From the NCBI RefSeq assembly GCF_016808095.1, contig NC_068973.1, positions 31,552,077 to 31,616,076 on the forward strand: a DNA stretch of 64,000 bases. Direction: 5' to 3'. A model generated the notes under the pieces. It was given only the letters and a program-made list of their open reading frames with translations. It did no database searches and had not been told where the DNA came from. Both the position numbers and the translations under genes were made by a program. Positions 38,090 through 50,349 of this stretch are shown here, in pieces (position 1 is the stretch's first letter; every line of letters starts with the position of its first letter). This DNA comes from Vigna angularis (taxonomy: Eukaryota; Streptophyta; Magnoliopsida; Fabales; Fabaceae).

Positions 38090-38530
38090 CATATCAAGAT
38101 TTGTAATGTTGTTTGAAGAATTTCATTTTGATACATGATGGTCAATAGAAAACTAACATTTAAGGAGAAAATTACAACCTATTTATTTATTATAATGTAG
38201 TCTTATTCCTATTGAAGATAACATAAAATTAAATATATAGACTCTAATATTATATTAATGAATCAATTTATGATAAGAATTATATTATACTTAATATTTT
38301 AATTATACTTTATTTATGATACATGAGATATATTTAAGAATTACATTCTTAATAGTGGTGATAAAATGGATCATTCAAATCATTATGACCTTATTCCAAA
38401 AAATGGGTTTGATTGCACACACCCATCACAAAAAATGAGTTGAAAATTGTAATTCGTGGATGAGTTTACAGTTGACTCACCATTTTTATTTAATTTTTTA
38501 ATTTTTTGATTATTATTTTAAAAATTTGTT

Positions 38531-38563
<33 letters not shown>

Positions 38564-38643
38564 ATATATTTAATTATATAAATATTTTTTAAGAATTTAT
38601 TTAATTAATTAATGTTTTTAATTGGATAAATCAAAATAATTAT

Positions 38644-41046
38644 TGTAAGAACCTAGAAAATAGAGTATTAGAGTAGATAGTGTATTAAAATAATGAGACG
38701 AGCAAGTTACTTTAAAATAATCTTATGATATAAATAAAACTTTCTAAAGCTCGGTTCATTATCTAAAACACTTCTATCTTTCTATAACACTATTCACATA
38801 GAGTTCTCTGCCTTCTCTTTAGATTTTCTCTCTACTGAGTTATCTGTTCGACGATCAGGAGGTGTCTAGGCGATCCTGGCGTTGAAGGCTTCGATCTTAA
38901 CCGATCAATTTCGTATTTTTCAGCTGGTAAGTCGTTTCCCCTTTTATCCGTGCATTCTTGGACTGTGAGCATGCAATGCTTCTATCTTGTATGTGGTTAT
39001 CAATTTCTTCCTTCAACATCTAGCTCAAATTAAGTCTTAAGAGCTATTTCCTATCATCAATTGGTGATCTGTAGGTGTTTCTAGAGTTTCCTTGCAATGC
39101 AAGTCGCGGTTGGAACCGTTCTATGAGTTGGGCAGTGTATATCCAAGGTAAGGGAAGCTAGAAAATTTCTTTTAAAGTATGCGGTGTGAGTTTGATGGTA
39201 TATGAAGATTAATCTGTTTGGATGAAAATGTTGTTTTGTGTTAGTAATAATTGAATTGTTTAAATGAAATTGATGTTTTGTATGATGTTAGATGTTGTAT
39301 AATATGTTGGATCTGTTATATGTATGTTGGGGATGTTGAATTTGATGTGATAAAGTGAATTGTGTTGATTGAATTGTTGAAAGTAAAAGGGTTAATATTG
39401 GTTATTGGTGGTTTGGTCTAAGATGAAGGTTTAAGATAGTAAAAAGGTGAGAAAGTATTATTGAATTGAATTGGTGGAATTGAGGTTGTTTACAAACTGT
39501 TTTGGGTTCTGTTTAACTTATGGAATGTTAGAAAATTGGGTTAGTAGAGTGTATTGGTAGTGAGGTAGAGTTATACTTGTGTTAGAACTCAAATTGAAGG
39601 AAGTGAGGTAGTGAAAACTTGAGTTTGGGGTTCTGTGAGCATAAGGTCAGTTTGAAGGGTTTTGATAAGTTGTTTGGGACTGGTTAGAGTCCCTAAGTTG
39701 TTTAGAATTGTACTACAAATGGTAAAATTCAATTTGAGTCTCTAAGTTGAGTTTTTGGTAAGTTTTGGGTGAGATTTTGAGGTTCTTGTTTAGATGAGTG
39801 TAATAACACAATCTAGGAATGTTAGAAGTTGGGAAAAATAGTTAGAATTGGTAAGAGGGGTTTGAGTTGTATAATTTTGCATAATTTTGTGCTGCAGAAT
39901 TATGCAGACTCGCTGTGTGAATCCATTCGCACAACGAGTGGTCTTGGCGAGTGCTCTCTGTTTCAGCAATTCGCGTAGCGAGAGGGTGCGTTGTGCGAAT
40001 AACTGTGGGGTTTGCTCTCTGTTTGATGATTCACATAGCGAATCTGGGCGTTATGCGAATGGTTGAGGTTTGGTATCTCTGCGAGTTAATTCACATAGCG
40101 AGGTAGGTCATTGTATGAGAGACTCCTGGTTTCGCTCTGCGAATGTGTGCGCTGTGCGAATGGTCCAAGTTTAGTTCACTCTTTTCGTTTAGTCTTAAGT
40201 TGATATAAATGGTCTTTTGAGTGCCTTTAGAAGTATGTTAGAGTTGTATTATGTTATATCATTGGTTATTGTTGTAAGTTGTGCTTCAAAGTGAAAGTAT
40301 GGTTTCAAAGTATGATTGATGGACGTAATTCCATGATCCTCAAGGAGAGGTTACATGGTGGTGCCCTGTAATGTGATTCAAAGTAAATTCTCTTGTTGAG
40401 ATTCAAGTATGTTTAAATTGAATACAGGAGCTCAATCTTGGAGGTTATCTTAAAACTCCAATGGTCTTTCATTCTCAAGTAGAGATGATTGATCCATGTC
40501 GTGAGAAGTAGCAGGAGGTCCTAGTCTTGGGTGCTTCCAGTATGACCCAAGGTGAGTGATAACAGACTAACCTCGTGAGTGTGGTAGGGTGAAACCCATT
40601 AACAATGACTTTGCAAAGCAGTAGAAGCCACCACGAGTGCACAACCTGTCATAGCTCGGCAATCATTCTATGTTCGGATTGTCATTTCATTATGGTGTCA
40701 TGCATAAAGTGTGTTGGGTTGGAAAATTACTATGGGTGATTGTATGTATTGTAGATGATAAATATAATATCTTAAACTTTTATTTAAACTAGCTTACCCT
40801 TGCTTTTCTGTTGTCTGTCCTTGTATGTTTTCTCTTTTGCGATGATCATCTGATTGGTGTGAGCTTAGGGAGACATATATTTCAGTTACTTCAGCGATAG
40901 ATGATCGAGAAGATTCAATAAAGAAGTCAGATGAATCTATAGGTGTAGATATTGTCTTTCGTAGGTTAGTTTCTTATATTAGTTAATTTATCATATATGT
41001 AATATTCATTTTAGTAGTATTTTACTGTTAAAAATGGAATGTTACA
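38644..41046 (+). mobile_element. Solo LTR (2403 bp)
   Basis: Starts TGTAAGAACC and ends GGAATGTTACA, with TGTAA/TTACA as terminal inverted repeat. It is flanked by a perfect 5-bp duplication ATTAT (38639-38643 and 41047-41051). Inside are a TC-rich leader near 38800, an AGCTGGTAAGTCG site near 38922, GGTAAGGGAAGC near 39148, and a block of short repeats at 39895-40165. No coding sequence and no internal domain, hence a solo LTR. It is the same lineage as the minus-strand LTR at 1-2843. Confidence 0.88.
39895..40165. repeat. Degenerate TTCGCA...GCGA short repeats inside the solo LTR
   Basis: At least five degenerate units alternate ATTCGCACAACGAG, TTCGCGTAGCGAG, ATTCACATAGCGA and TGCGAATG. 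Each is a small imperfect inverted repeat. The position corresponds to the GAACGTTC block of the related LTR at 1-2843. Confidence 0.65.
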
Positions 41047-41876
41047 ATTATTATATTTACATATTTAATTACTTTATTATAATTAATAATTAAAATTTAA
41101 TTGAAAATGGTTAATGATTTAAATTATAATAGTAATGTATATTTTCATCTTTACAAAAATTTATACCTTCTTTTTTTGTGTGTGTCTACGTTTCGTTTTC
41201 CAAATTTATCCTTTAAATATTTTTAAATTAAAATAATTATTTTATTAATTTTACTATTTTTTAGAATTTAACCGTTAATTCTTTTAATTTGCTTGTTTCT
41301 TCAAACTTGACAATTTTTTAATTGTAAAACTATATATAAAATAAATAAAAAATATTAACAGTAAAGTTATAAAACATTATTTATATTTAATTTTATAATT
41401 TTAATAATAAAAATAATAGGAATAATAATTTTATTAATTTTTATTACAATGAAAAAGTGAACATCTACACATGTTTTTACTAATATAATATGAAATATTT
41501 AATTTTTTAAATTCTTTTCTGATTTTTAGCTTAAAAAAGAAGAATAAAAGTCAGGAGATCAAGAATTGTCATTTACCTGTCAATTTAATAAGTTTTTACC
41601 TGATCAAAACAAACTGACAAGTTGAGAATTTCAACCAAATCCGTCTCGTTTTTTACATGTAAATATACCAGTTTGACATCTAATATTGGAAGTAAAACCT
41701 AATTTACCTACCAATGATATTAAAATAGAAAACCGAACTATTTTTCACGTTCATCTTATCTTGGCATATGAATTGTAGACATGATATTTTTTTCTCAAAA
41801 TATACTAATTAATATTAATATTATAACAAATAGACATCAATTATGTATTAAATATGTATCGAAGATCAAATGAAAA

Positions 41877-41993
41877 CACTACAAAAATTATTTATGTACA
41901 CCATCACATATATGTGTTCAGAATATACCTATAGAAGACATTGCGATGCTTAAATCAATAAGGGTTTGACACAATGTATTAATTGTTGTAGTG
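41877..41993. mobile_element. Possible 117-bp CACTA-type MITE
   Basis: Left end CACTACAAAAATTA and right end AATTGTTGTAGTG form an imperfect inverted repeat beginning CACTACAA. Flanking AAA and AAT are at best a 2-of-3 target duplication. Very short, so chance is possible. Confidence 0.35.
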
Positions 41994-42596
41994 AATGTGT
42001 CTTCACATTTATACCTAAGTCTTTATTTATAGTAGTTGTTATGAACATTTTTCTTTACTAGCCTAATCATGGTCCAATTATATCTTAATCAACATTATTT
42101 GGTTGATTCATGGTTATCATTGGCTAAGTGTTAATCTGATCATTATTCTACAATCAATCGTCTTTCTAGTCAGTTTGGAAGATCAGTCCAAGGGTGTATT
42201 GATTGGTCGTGCTAATTGGTATAGGGATCGATCCTACGATGTGCTAGTCGGTCTTGCTAGTTTGTTTGGAGATCGATTCCAAAGTGTATTGGTCGTTCTT
42301 GTCAGTCAATTTGGATGATCGATTACAGGTAAGGATATCAACGAGGCAAGACGCGTATTCATCTTTAAATTTTTGTCTCGGTATCCATCTTTATATCTGT
42401 ACGACTATTTGTTATGCAGGTATCCACATTTTTTTAATATATGTGAATATTTGTTGGTACTCATAAATATGTATAAAATAAATTCTAGAAATATTTAACA
42501 AAATATTTTAACCATTAAAATCTATAAAAAGAAATTGTATTAAAATAAAAATAGTATAAAGTTATAAAAAGTTGTATAGTCATAAAAATCTAAAAA

Positions 42597-42897
42597 AATC
42601 TATATATAAATCTGAATTTTAAACATTCAATCAAAGATACTAACATACAAATAAATCCAAATAAATTCAAATAAAATACTGATATGGAAGGATGTTAAAA
42701 ATTGTACATGAAAGAATGTGGAGGAAGGTTAGATGTGATAGTTATAAGGATAAAAATCTATATATAAATTTGAATTTTAAACATTCAAAGATATCAACGT
42801 CCAAGTAAATTCAAATCAAATACATATACGGAAGGATACTAAGGGTTGTACATGACAGATTGTGGAGGAAGGTTAGATGTGGTAGTTATAGAAACAA
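42597..42897. repeat. Two-copy tandem repeat (unit about 158 bp)
   Basis: Both copies begin AATCTATATATAAAT(C/T)TGAA and run through TGGAGGAAGGTTAGATGTG. The second copy starts near 42755. Small indels separate them. Confidence 0.75.
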
Positions 42898-45800
42898 AAC
42901 TAATTCATTCACGCCCCCATTAACATGTAGGAATAAAAAGAATACTCATACCTGATATCTCGGATATCCATTTATAATATTCATTTCCTATTGCAGAATT
43001 TGTTCACAAATGTCTACAATTATGAATATCTTTTACATTCCTAGTTTCAGGATGTACTAATCGATCTAGGTGATTAGTTTCAAGGTAATATTGCCCGTCA
43101 ATCTAACTTATTGATCAAAAGGGTATATATCATACATTAATTTTTTTTTCTTTTTAACAAAAAATTATAATTAATGAAAAAGATTGTTAACCATTAAATA
43201 TTATTTTCCGTACCAATAAAAATTAATAATCACTCATAATATTTTAACTAAATATTGTTATCAAACATAATTTTATAATTAATTTAAAAGTCATATATTA
43301 ATACTAAAAAATATTTTTGAAGGTTTTTTTTTTAAGAAATCTGAAACAATATTATTAGAGGGCTATAGGTGCTTATCAAAAGGGGGGAAAATGCAGCAAA
43401 CGTAGACACATAAAGTTGGTGGTTTAGAAACTTTGTAGACAAATCCAAGTGTATATATAATATTGCATGATGTGTAAACTGGTGGCAGAAGGAAAAGGAA
43501 GGATTGCATCAAACACTTGTTAAAGATAGAAAAAAGATATTAAAAAGGAAAAGTAATAGCTTCTTTTGAAGTGGTGCTGCATGATACCTGCTCATGTGCT
43601 CGCAGGATTTATGGTCTAAAGCGAACACAACATTAATTTAGAGAACGATAAAGTACATAATTATATAAAAAACACGTATTTTAAAAATGTACTAATGCAA
43701 AATAATCACGGTGGCAATCGATTCTTATAAAGTTTGGTATATCGATTATTCAATTTTATATATAAAATGGAATTTTCGAATATAGGTTAAACTTTTAACC
43801 AACACAAAAAATGGTTTTTATTTTTATGACTATTTTTTAATCAAGATAAAAAAATGTTTAAGAACTTACATATAAAAAACTTCGACTGTAATAATATAAA
43901 CCAATACATAAAATTTTGTGACTGAATTTATTAATTTTATTAAGCATGTATAAGGTAATTAATGCTAAGCTTTCATATATATGTTTATAAAGCATTTTAA
44001 AACTTGTCGACTGAGAAGAAAATGTAGGAGGTGGGTGAGGCTATTGTAATTTCTTTCTGACGAAGCTAAACCTGATGACTAATATAAATCTCAAAGTTTG
44101 CTTATATCTGACAAGTCCATGCTGTGCTCCAAAAATATCTACAGTCTTTACACGAAAACAAGTCAACGTCTCCTTCACAATGGTTCTGTCATTGTTCATC
44201 CCCTCTCATCTTTTCTTTTCTTTTCAAAACTCTTATATCATTTTTTTTCTTTTCAAAATATGTTTTAACTTTTTCTGCAATTTTAGAAGTAGTTTAAAAG
44301 CACTAAAATAAGAAATGATAAAGAAAACTAGTTTGAGAAATATTATTTTGTTGTTCTATATTGATGGATTTTTTTAGGAGACTCATCATGAAATGATCAA
44401 CATAAATTATATCTAAGTCAAATTTAATGGCATTATCTCTAATAAAAAAAATCTTAAGACTGTTAATTTTAAAAAATCCGAAGACTGTTAATTTTAAAAG
44501 ATCTTAACACAGTTAATTTATAGGTTTTATGTAGTTCAATTTTTCATTTTATTTTAATGTGGAATTTATACTTTCAATTGGATTTCCTAATAAAATCTCC
44601 CTCATGTGAGTTGATTCTTATTTTGGTACATGTGAGTAACAAAAATAATTAAAAATACTAAAGTATGTAACAAAAATAATTCTCTTAACTTAAAATAAAT
44701 TATGACAAAAACCAACAATAATCATAAAATAATATACAAATATTTTAGTGTGAAAAACTCCTCTCAATGTGAGATGTAAAAGCCAACTAATATAAGTCAA
44801 ACAATCAAATTTAATTGAGATCAAATATATGAATACAAAGAATCAGATTAAAATATATAAACAAATATGCCTATACTCAGTCAATACATTAAAGCCATAA
44901 ATATAAATCTTTCCAAATTTAAAGAAATAAAGAAAAATATAACATAGAGCATCAATAAAAACTTATTTCTTGATCCAAATTCCTCCAATTATAATCTCAA
45001 CTATCAAAATGAATAATTATATTTTCCAAATTTATTGTCAAAATTTTAGTCCGACCAAAAGAAATGAAAAATTATAGTTTTATCGAACTTTATAAACATG
45101 ACAATTCATTTTCTATTTCTCTTTTATCTTCCAAAGTCGTTAGATTTTTTTTTCACCTATAAAATATGTATCCACTTAGATTAAATAAGACAAAATAAAT
45201 TTAATTAATTAAAATTTTTTAAACATATAATTAAGAATACAGTCCAAAATTTATAGTTTATAATAATATGTTATCTCGCTTAGTTGTTTAAAAAAATATT
45301 AAATCAAGTTTCTCTATAAAAGCAGCTTACACGGAGCATAAATTTATATAATTTCACAACTATGTATGAATAATTAACGTAACTGAGTCACATTTTTATA
45401 GAAATCTTACATAACAGTAAAAGTTAAGAAACATGAGTGATAAAAAATATTTGAACCCCAAACAGATTATACTGTTAAAATCTATATTCAATATATAAAA
45501 TCTTTTTACTTAAATTATTTATGACTGTAGAAATGAAAAGATAAATAGATATGGGGAACATAAAACGAGGTCTTTTCTGCAAAACTTTATACTTTGGTCA
45601 CGTCTCTTTATTTTATCCATTTGTTCTGAAAACTCGACGAGTGGCAGCTTCCTTTCCTTACTCTCCCCACTTACTGAGGTGTCTCTCCATTACTTCAAAA
45701 TAGAATCTCAAACCAAAACTGGGATAACTTATAAAATAAGCAAATGCACCTTACTCGATCAAGTTAAAACAAGAAATGTTTGGTGCTTTTGACCAGAATT

Positions 45801-46148
45801 TAAGTAAAACTGATGAAATAAATTGTTTAATTGGAATGTTCACACGATCTTATCTATATTCGTAAAAGCAAATTATGAAAACATGAACCAACGTACTATT
45901 GTCACACATGGCATGGTAGTAGGAGAGGTTCTGACTCAGAGAGCGTAGAGACAATGTTAGTAAGATGTCATACTGATATGAGTTAATTGAAACTGAATTA
46001 GCAGTTGATGATTGTCTTATCATTACTCTGTCTTGTCATTACTCATACTAAATACGAGTAATTTCAAGATTGTCTTGTCAGTTTGTTTAGGAGGATACTC
46101 GATTATTTTTAAGAGATTTTTTACTTATTTACACTTTTTTTTCTACTA

Positions 46149-46348
46149 GAATGAATTTGAGGTAAATTTTTTATTATTTATTTGAGTAGATTTGAAGATA
46201 AGTGAGAGTAGATTTTAATGTAAATTTTTTTTTAATTTGTCACATCAATCAAATTCTACACTAATTCTCATAAACTTTACTTTAAAATTCACTCTCACTT
46301 ACCTTTAAATTCACTCTAATAAACAACAAAAAATTTTCTTTCAAATTC
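46149..46348. mobile_element. AT-rich foldback repeat, MITE-like
   Basis: Two arms of about 75-80 bp (46149-46228 and 46273-46348) are imperfect reverse complements: AAGTGAGAGTAGATTTTAA in the left, TTAAAATTCACTCTCACTT in the right. The loop is about 45 bp. Exact termini and target duplication were not resolved. Confidence 0.6.
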
Positions 46349-46464
46349 TCTCAAATTTATTTAATCACTCTCTCCCAAATCCATTCAAATGAAGAAAGAC
46401 TTGAGTAGACTAAGTTTTAAGAAAATATAAACTTATTTTATGTTTATGTTTCTTTTTTTTTATA

Positions 46465-47160
46465 GGCTTAATTACCTACTTAGTCCCCATGTTCGGAGGT
46501 AATTTGCTGTTTAGTACCCGGTTTTAAAAATGTAGGCATTTGATACCTATGTTTTGAAATTTGTATCAATTGAATCCTACCCACTTAACGCCGTTATAAT
46601 TGATAACGTTTTTCTAACTGTGTATGTGATTTGTGGACGAGCGGTTGTGGACGAGCGTCCTCTTAGTTCGCTGAACGAGCCTCCTCTTCTGCCTTATTGG
46701 GCGTTGGCTTCGCTGGACGAGCGTCGTCTTCTGCCTGACTGGGCGTTCGCTTCGCTGGACGAGCGTCCTCTTCTGCCTGACTGGGCGTTCGCTTCGCTGG
46801 ACGAGCATCCTCTTCTGGGCGTTCGCTTCTCTGGACGAGCGTCCTCTTCTGCCTGACTGGGCGTTCGCTTCGCTGGACGAGCGTCCTCTTCTGCCTGACT
46901 GGGCGTTCGCTTCTCTGGACGAGCGTCCACTGAACGTACTTGCGTCCACAGGGCGAGCGTTATCAATTGCTCGTCCAAAAACGCTCGTCCACAAATCACA
47001 TACACAGTCAGAAAAACGTTATCAATTATAACGGCGTTAAGTGGGTATGATTCAATTGATACAAATTTCAAAATATAGGTATCAAATGCCTACATTTTTA
47101 AAACCAGGTACTAAACAACAAATTACCTCCGAACATGGGGACTAAGTAGGTAAGTAAGCC
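46465..47160. mobile_element. Foldback MULE with 179-bp inverted arms
   Basis: Left arm 46465-46643 and right arm 46982-47160 are near-perfect reverse complements of equal length, beginning GGCTTAATTACCTACTTAG and GGCTTACTTACCTACTTAG. A perfect 9-bp target duplication TTTTTTATA flanks it (46456-46464 and 47161-47169), the signature length of Mutator-like elements. The centre is a tandem array, and no transposase is present. Because the arms are inverted, both strands carry an ORF beginning with the same roughly 29 residues (MKFVSIESYPLNAV...); these are by-products of symmetry. Confidence 0.93.
46671..46930. repeat. 42-bp tandem array in the foldback MULE core
   Basis: Units begin CTGGACGAGCGTC at 46713, 46755, 46797, 46831, 46873 and 46915. 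Spacing is 42 bp except one 34-bp unit with an 8-bp deletion. A degenerate unit lies before 46713. The unit contains GGACGAGCGTCC, a near-palindrome. GC-rich relative to its surroundings. Confidence 0.93.
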
Positions 47161-47764
47161 TTTTTTATATTTTTCTATGAACATGTTAGATTATTCATTG
47201 ACTTTACTGATAAGTTTATTGTTTACTAAGTAATGGTATTGATATTGTATATAACTTTCTCTTAGAAATCCTCATTCAAACTAAGATGAAAAACATTTTC
47301 ATGTTTCTATGTTTTTTAGGATAGTATCAATGAAAAAAAGTTTCGAAACACACTTTAAAAATTAACTTGTGTTTCCATCTGTTTTTTAAAGTTTATAAAA
47401 AAAAATAAAATAAAAATTATAAGTTGGTAGGAAAAGAAAATACAAAATTTAATAAGTCTAATTCAACCTTAAAATATTGATTTGTAAGATAAAATTTGTA
47501 TTCATTTATATATTATAAATTGATTTTATCTTTAATTGATGTGAAACTTTAAATACATTCATTCACATCAAGACATATATCTCTTAAGTGTAAGACTAAA
47601 CATTAAAAAAAACCTAACAACAAATGTAATAATAGGCCTAATAAACAATAGACTTTAATTCATGGTCCTAATATCATAATAAGTTTGAGTGACAAAATAT
47701 CTCTTTTACCATCAAGTCGCCTTTGTCAATAACATAAATATATATCAAATAATGTCCATAAATA

Positions 47765-47916
47765 TATTTTGTACCCGTAGGTATCTGCGAGTAAAATCCG
47801 CTACGTGTATTTAGTACCCGTCAGTACCTCCTACCTGCAGGCAGCGGGTATTTTAATACCCGCTTGTTAATGGGTCGGGTTCGAGTATCAAACTATCCGT
47901 ACTCGCGGGTACCTGC
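47765..47916. repeat. CGGGTA-rich repeat, left part (interrupted by the LTR insertion)
   Basis: Repeated TACCCG/CGGGTA motifs and ATGGGTCGGGTTCGAGTATC, resembling the sequence at 50185-50342. It resumes after 49249 as CCCGCTACCCG. No clean terminus at the left. Confidence 0.5.
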
Positions 47917-49249
47917 TGATAACGGTTAATTTTACGTGTTTTTGTGTATATATTTTGTGAATAAATCAACCCCTTCATAGCTTTTACCTTGTGTTATGCT
48001 CAAGTTTAGTGTGTTTTCTAGTTTCTTATTTTTTATTTAGTATATGTTTGTTTTTACCTCTAATATCTTTGTTTGAGTGTGTGAAATAAATGAATAGGAA
48101 GCAATTCTAGTGGAGGAAGACAAACAATAAATCAAGGGAACATGTTTTGGGACAATAAAATATCAATTTGAAGTAAATACCCATGTTGGACGCCTTTGGA
48201 GCAAGCAGATCTGCAGAAAAAGTGAAAACGATGCAGTGCCGAAAAATCAGGTCGGCCCCCCCTGGTTCAGGGGGCTGAGCGCCACCTGCACAGAAGCTGA
48301 TTTCTGGTGTGCTCGAGCCGGTGACGCCCGGGCACCCCAAGAAGGGGGCTAGGCGCCAGTCTTCGTGCAACTCTGGCGCCGGGCGCCCCAGGAAGGGGGC
48401 TGAGCGCGAACGGTGCTGATGTGTCAAAATGGGTTATTTAAACATGGGTCTCGCGATTTTGAGGGATTCTTCTCCTCCTACACTTCATTCTTCACCTAGA
48501 GAGATTGGGAGAGACCCTTTGAGGGTGTTTGGGGTGTTGGGAAGCTCTCCCACTCCTCCTTGGGTCTTCAAGCTTCATCAATGGTGATTTTGCCCCTTTT
48601 TGGTTGAGGAAGAAGATGGGTCACGAATTGGAGATGGAGATGCGAAGGGGAAGTGCAATTGGAGCATGGAGCAGCTGCAAAGAACCTTGGGAAAGGCTAT
48701 GCACACTTCTATGGTTTCAATTTCTTCCTTATCTCTTCAATTTTGTAGAACCCTAAGTTCTCCACCATAGAGGGTTTTTCCTATTTGTTGAGATTAGTTG
48801 TAAAACATGGAATTCTTATGTATTTTGTGATGTTAATGATATATGTTGTTCTAATTCATGTTAGTATTCAATTTCTATGCTTAATGCTTGCTTTGGATTG
48901 ATCACCCATGCATGAATTTTGATTCTTGATGTATTGAGAAATATGAATTGAACCTAGAACTGAAATTGAACACCTATTGGATGGAATTGAGATGTTTGTG
49001 AATGCATGAGAATGAAATGGATGAATTCTAATCTAAACAAATTGTAAATACTTTATGTTAAATTCCTTGCACACCAACTGTTTGATAAAATACCAAAAAG
49101 AGTTTCTTGTGTTTTTTATACACTTTGATGTCTAATTGAGTTATAAAAGGAAGAATTGTCATGTGTTGCACAAGTCCCTTAAGAGAGAACGATATTTGTC
49201 ACTTGCTACGTTGCAACCGGTACACTTGCCGTTGGTTTTGCAGACAACA
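47917..49249 (+). mobile_element. Probable solo LTR nested in a CGGGTA repeat (1333 bp)
   Basis: Starts TGATAACGGTTAATTTTACG and ends TTGCAGACAACA (TG...CA). The flanking 5-mers CCTGC (47912-47916) and CCCGC (49250-49254) differ at one base, a slightly decayed target duplication. Removing the insert rejoins CGGGTACC with CGCTACCCG, giving a continuous host repeat. It contains a GC-rich block (48250-48420) with repeated GGCGCC/GGGCGCC and AAGGGGGCT motifs. No internal domain or coding capacity. Confidence 0.65.
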
Positions 49250-49681
49250 CCCGCTACCCGTTTTGAAAATGAAATTACAATTTTACCTTACTAGGTGTTC
49301 TTACTTAAAGTTGGTTTCTTGATGTTCACTCTATGTTTCATATTCTTTTTGCCTCTGTCATCAAGTTCTAGGAAAAGAAATAACAAACCCTAACTTGTTT
49401 ACAACTTCTTAATTTTTTATTTTAGCCAATTAATCCAAGTATCAAGTCACTAGCAAAAGGATTTGAGGTATGCTTTCTTATTACCTTTTAAGTTTATTCT
49501 TTTTATGATGTGTAATTTTAAGGGATCTGTTTCCTTTTTCTTGCTTCTTTTTTATTTCTATTTATGATTGCAAGTGTAGTACTTCTTCCCCTTGCTCATT
49601 CAATTGCTTTATGTCAATGGTTTTCTTAGTTTTTAGTTTTTTTTTCCTATGTTTACGTGTCTGCTATTTTCCCCTTTGACA

Positions 49682-49812
49682 CACAGACATACACACACAC
49701 ACACAGACACACAGACACACACACACACACTTACACACAGACACACACACACACACACACACACTTACACACACAGACACACACACGCTCTTCGTGCAAT
49801 ACACACACACGC
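49682..49812. repeat. (CA)n / CACAGA microsatellite
   Basis: Interrupted ACAC tract with CAGACA and TTACA variants, ending in two near-identical ACACACACGCT(C/T)TTCGTGCAAT units. Confidence 0.95.
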
Positions 49813-50184
49813 TTTTCGTGCAATCAGGTGAGGTGATTCAGCTACCAAAGGGGTTTCAGTTTCGGTGACACTGAAAGTTCTTGAGTTAGTGTCATTTATT
49901 GATGATTTTAATTGTCTTTTATTTGTTTCATGAATTAAATTATCAAGAATGAAGATATTGGAGATGAAACATAGATCTTAGAGTGTCATTTTTAGATTTT
50001 TTTTTCAAAATTACTTGTATTTGTATATGTTGTAGGTACTATTAATTTGAATTTATATATAAACTTTTATTTAATTGTCCATTAAATTGTACTTAGACGT
50101 ATGTTTTAACTTTTATATGTTTTCTTTTGCAATTTAATTTGGACTTTTTCTTAAAAATCATAAATATTAATTTTTAAAATATTT

Positions 50185-50342
50185 GTGGGTTGAAAACGAC
50201 TATCCAATGGGTATCTGCGGGTTGAAAAAAATTCACAGATTTTTTATGCGGGTATTTGGCGGGTAACGGGTACAATTTTTATATGCGGGTCGAGTTCGGG
50301 TATCACACTATCCGTGCCCGACCCGACCCGTTGTCATCCCTA
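50185..50342. repeat. hAT-like terminus with CGGGT motifs, right part
   Basis: Ends CCCGACCCGTTGTCATCCCTA; its reverse complement TAGGGATGACAACGGG resembles a hAT-type terminus. GCGGGTATTTGGCGGGTAACGG precedes it. It may be the right end of the element begun at 47765, but no matching left terminus or target duplication was found. Confidence 0.45.
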
Positions 50343-50349
50343 GTCCCAA

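Larger units (their letters stand above)
41052..46140. other. AT-rich intergenic DNA
   Basis: No gene recognised. It contains a short CACTA-ended candidate element and a two-copy tandem repeat, listed separately. A stretch at 42160-42320 repeats a loose GTGTATTGGTCG.../GATCGAT pattern at about 65-70 bp spacing; its ORFs have no family match. Confidence 0.6.

Noticed and set aside
42103..42466. Two overlapping 70-codon ORFs
   Set aside because: They follow a loose repeat of about 65-70 bp (GTGTATTGGTCG...GATCGAT) and have no family match.
46554..47071. 100- and 125-codon ORFs on opposite strands with the same start
   Set aside because: They arise from the inverted arms and 42-bp repeats of the foldback MULE; no protein family is visible.
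48107..48427. 106-codon minus-strand ORF in GC-rich DNA
   Set aside because: It lies wholly inside the probable solo LTR at 47917-49249, and its repeats explain the frame.
49649..49831. His-Thr-rich ORF
   Set aside because: It is the CA microsatellite translated.
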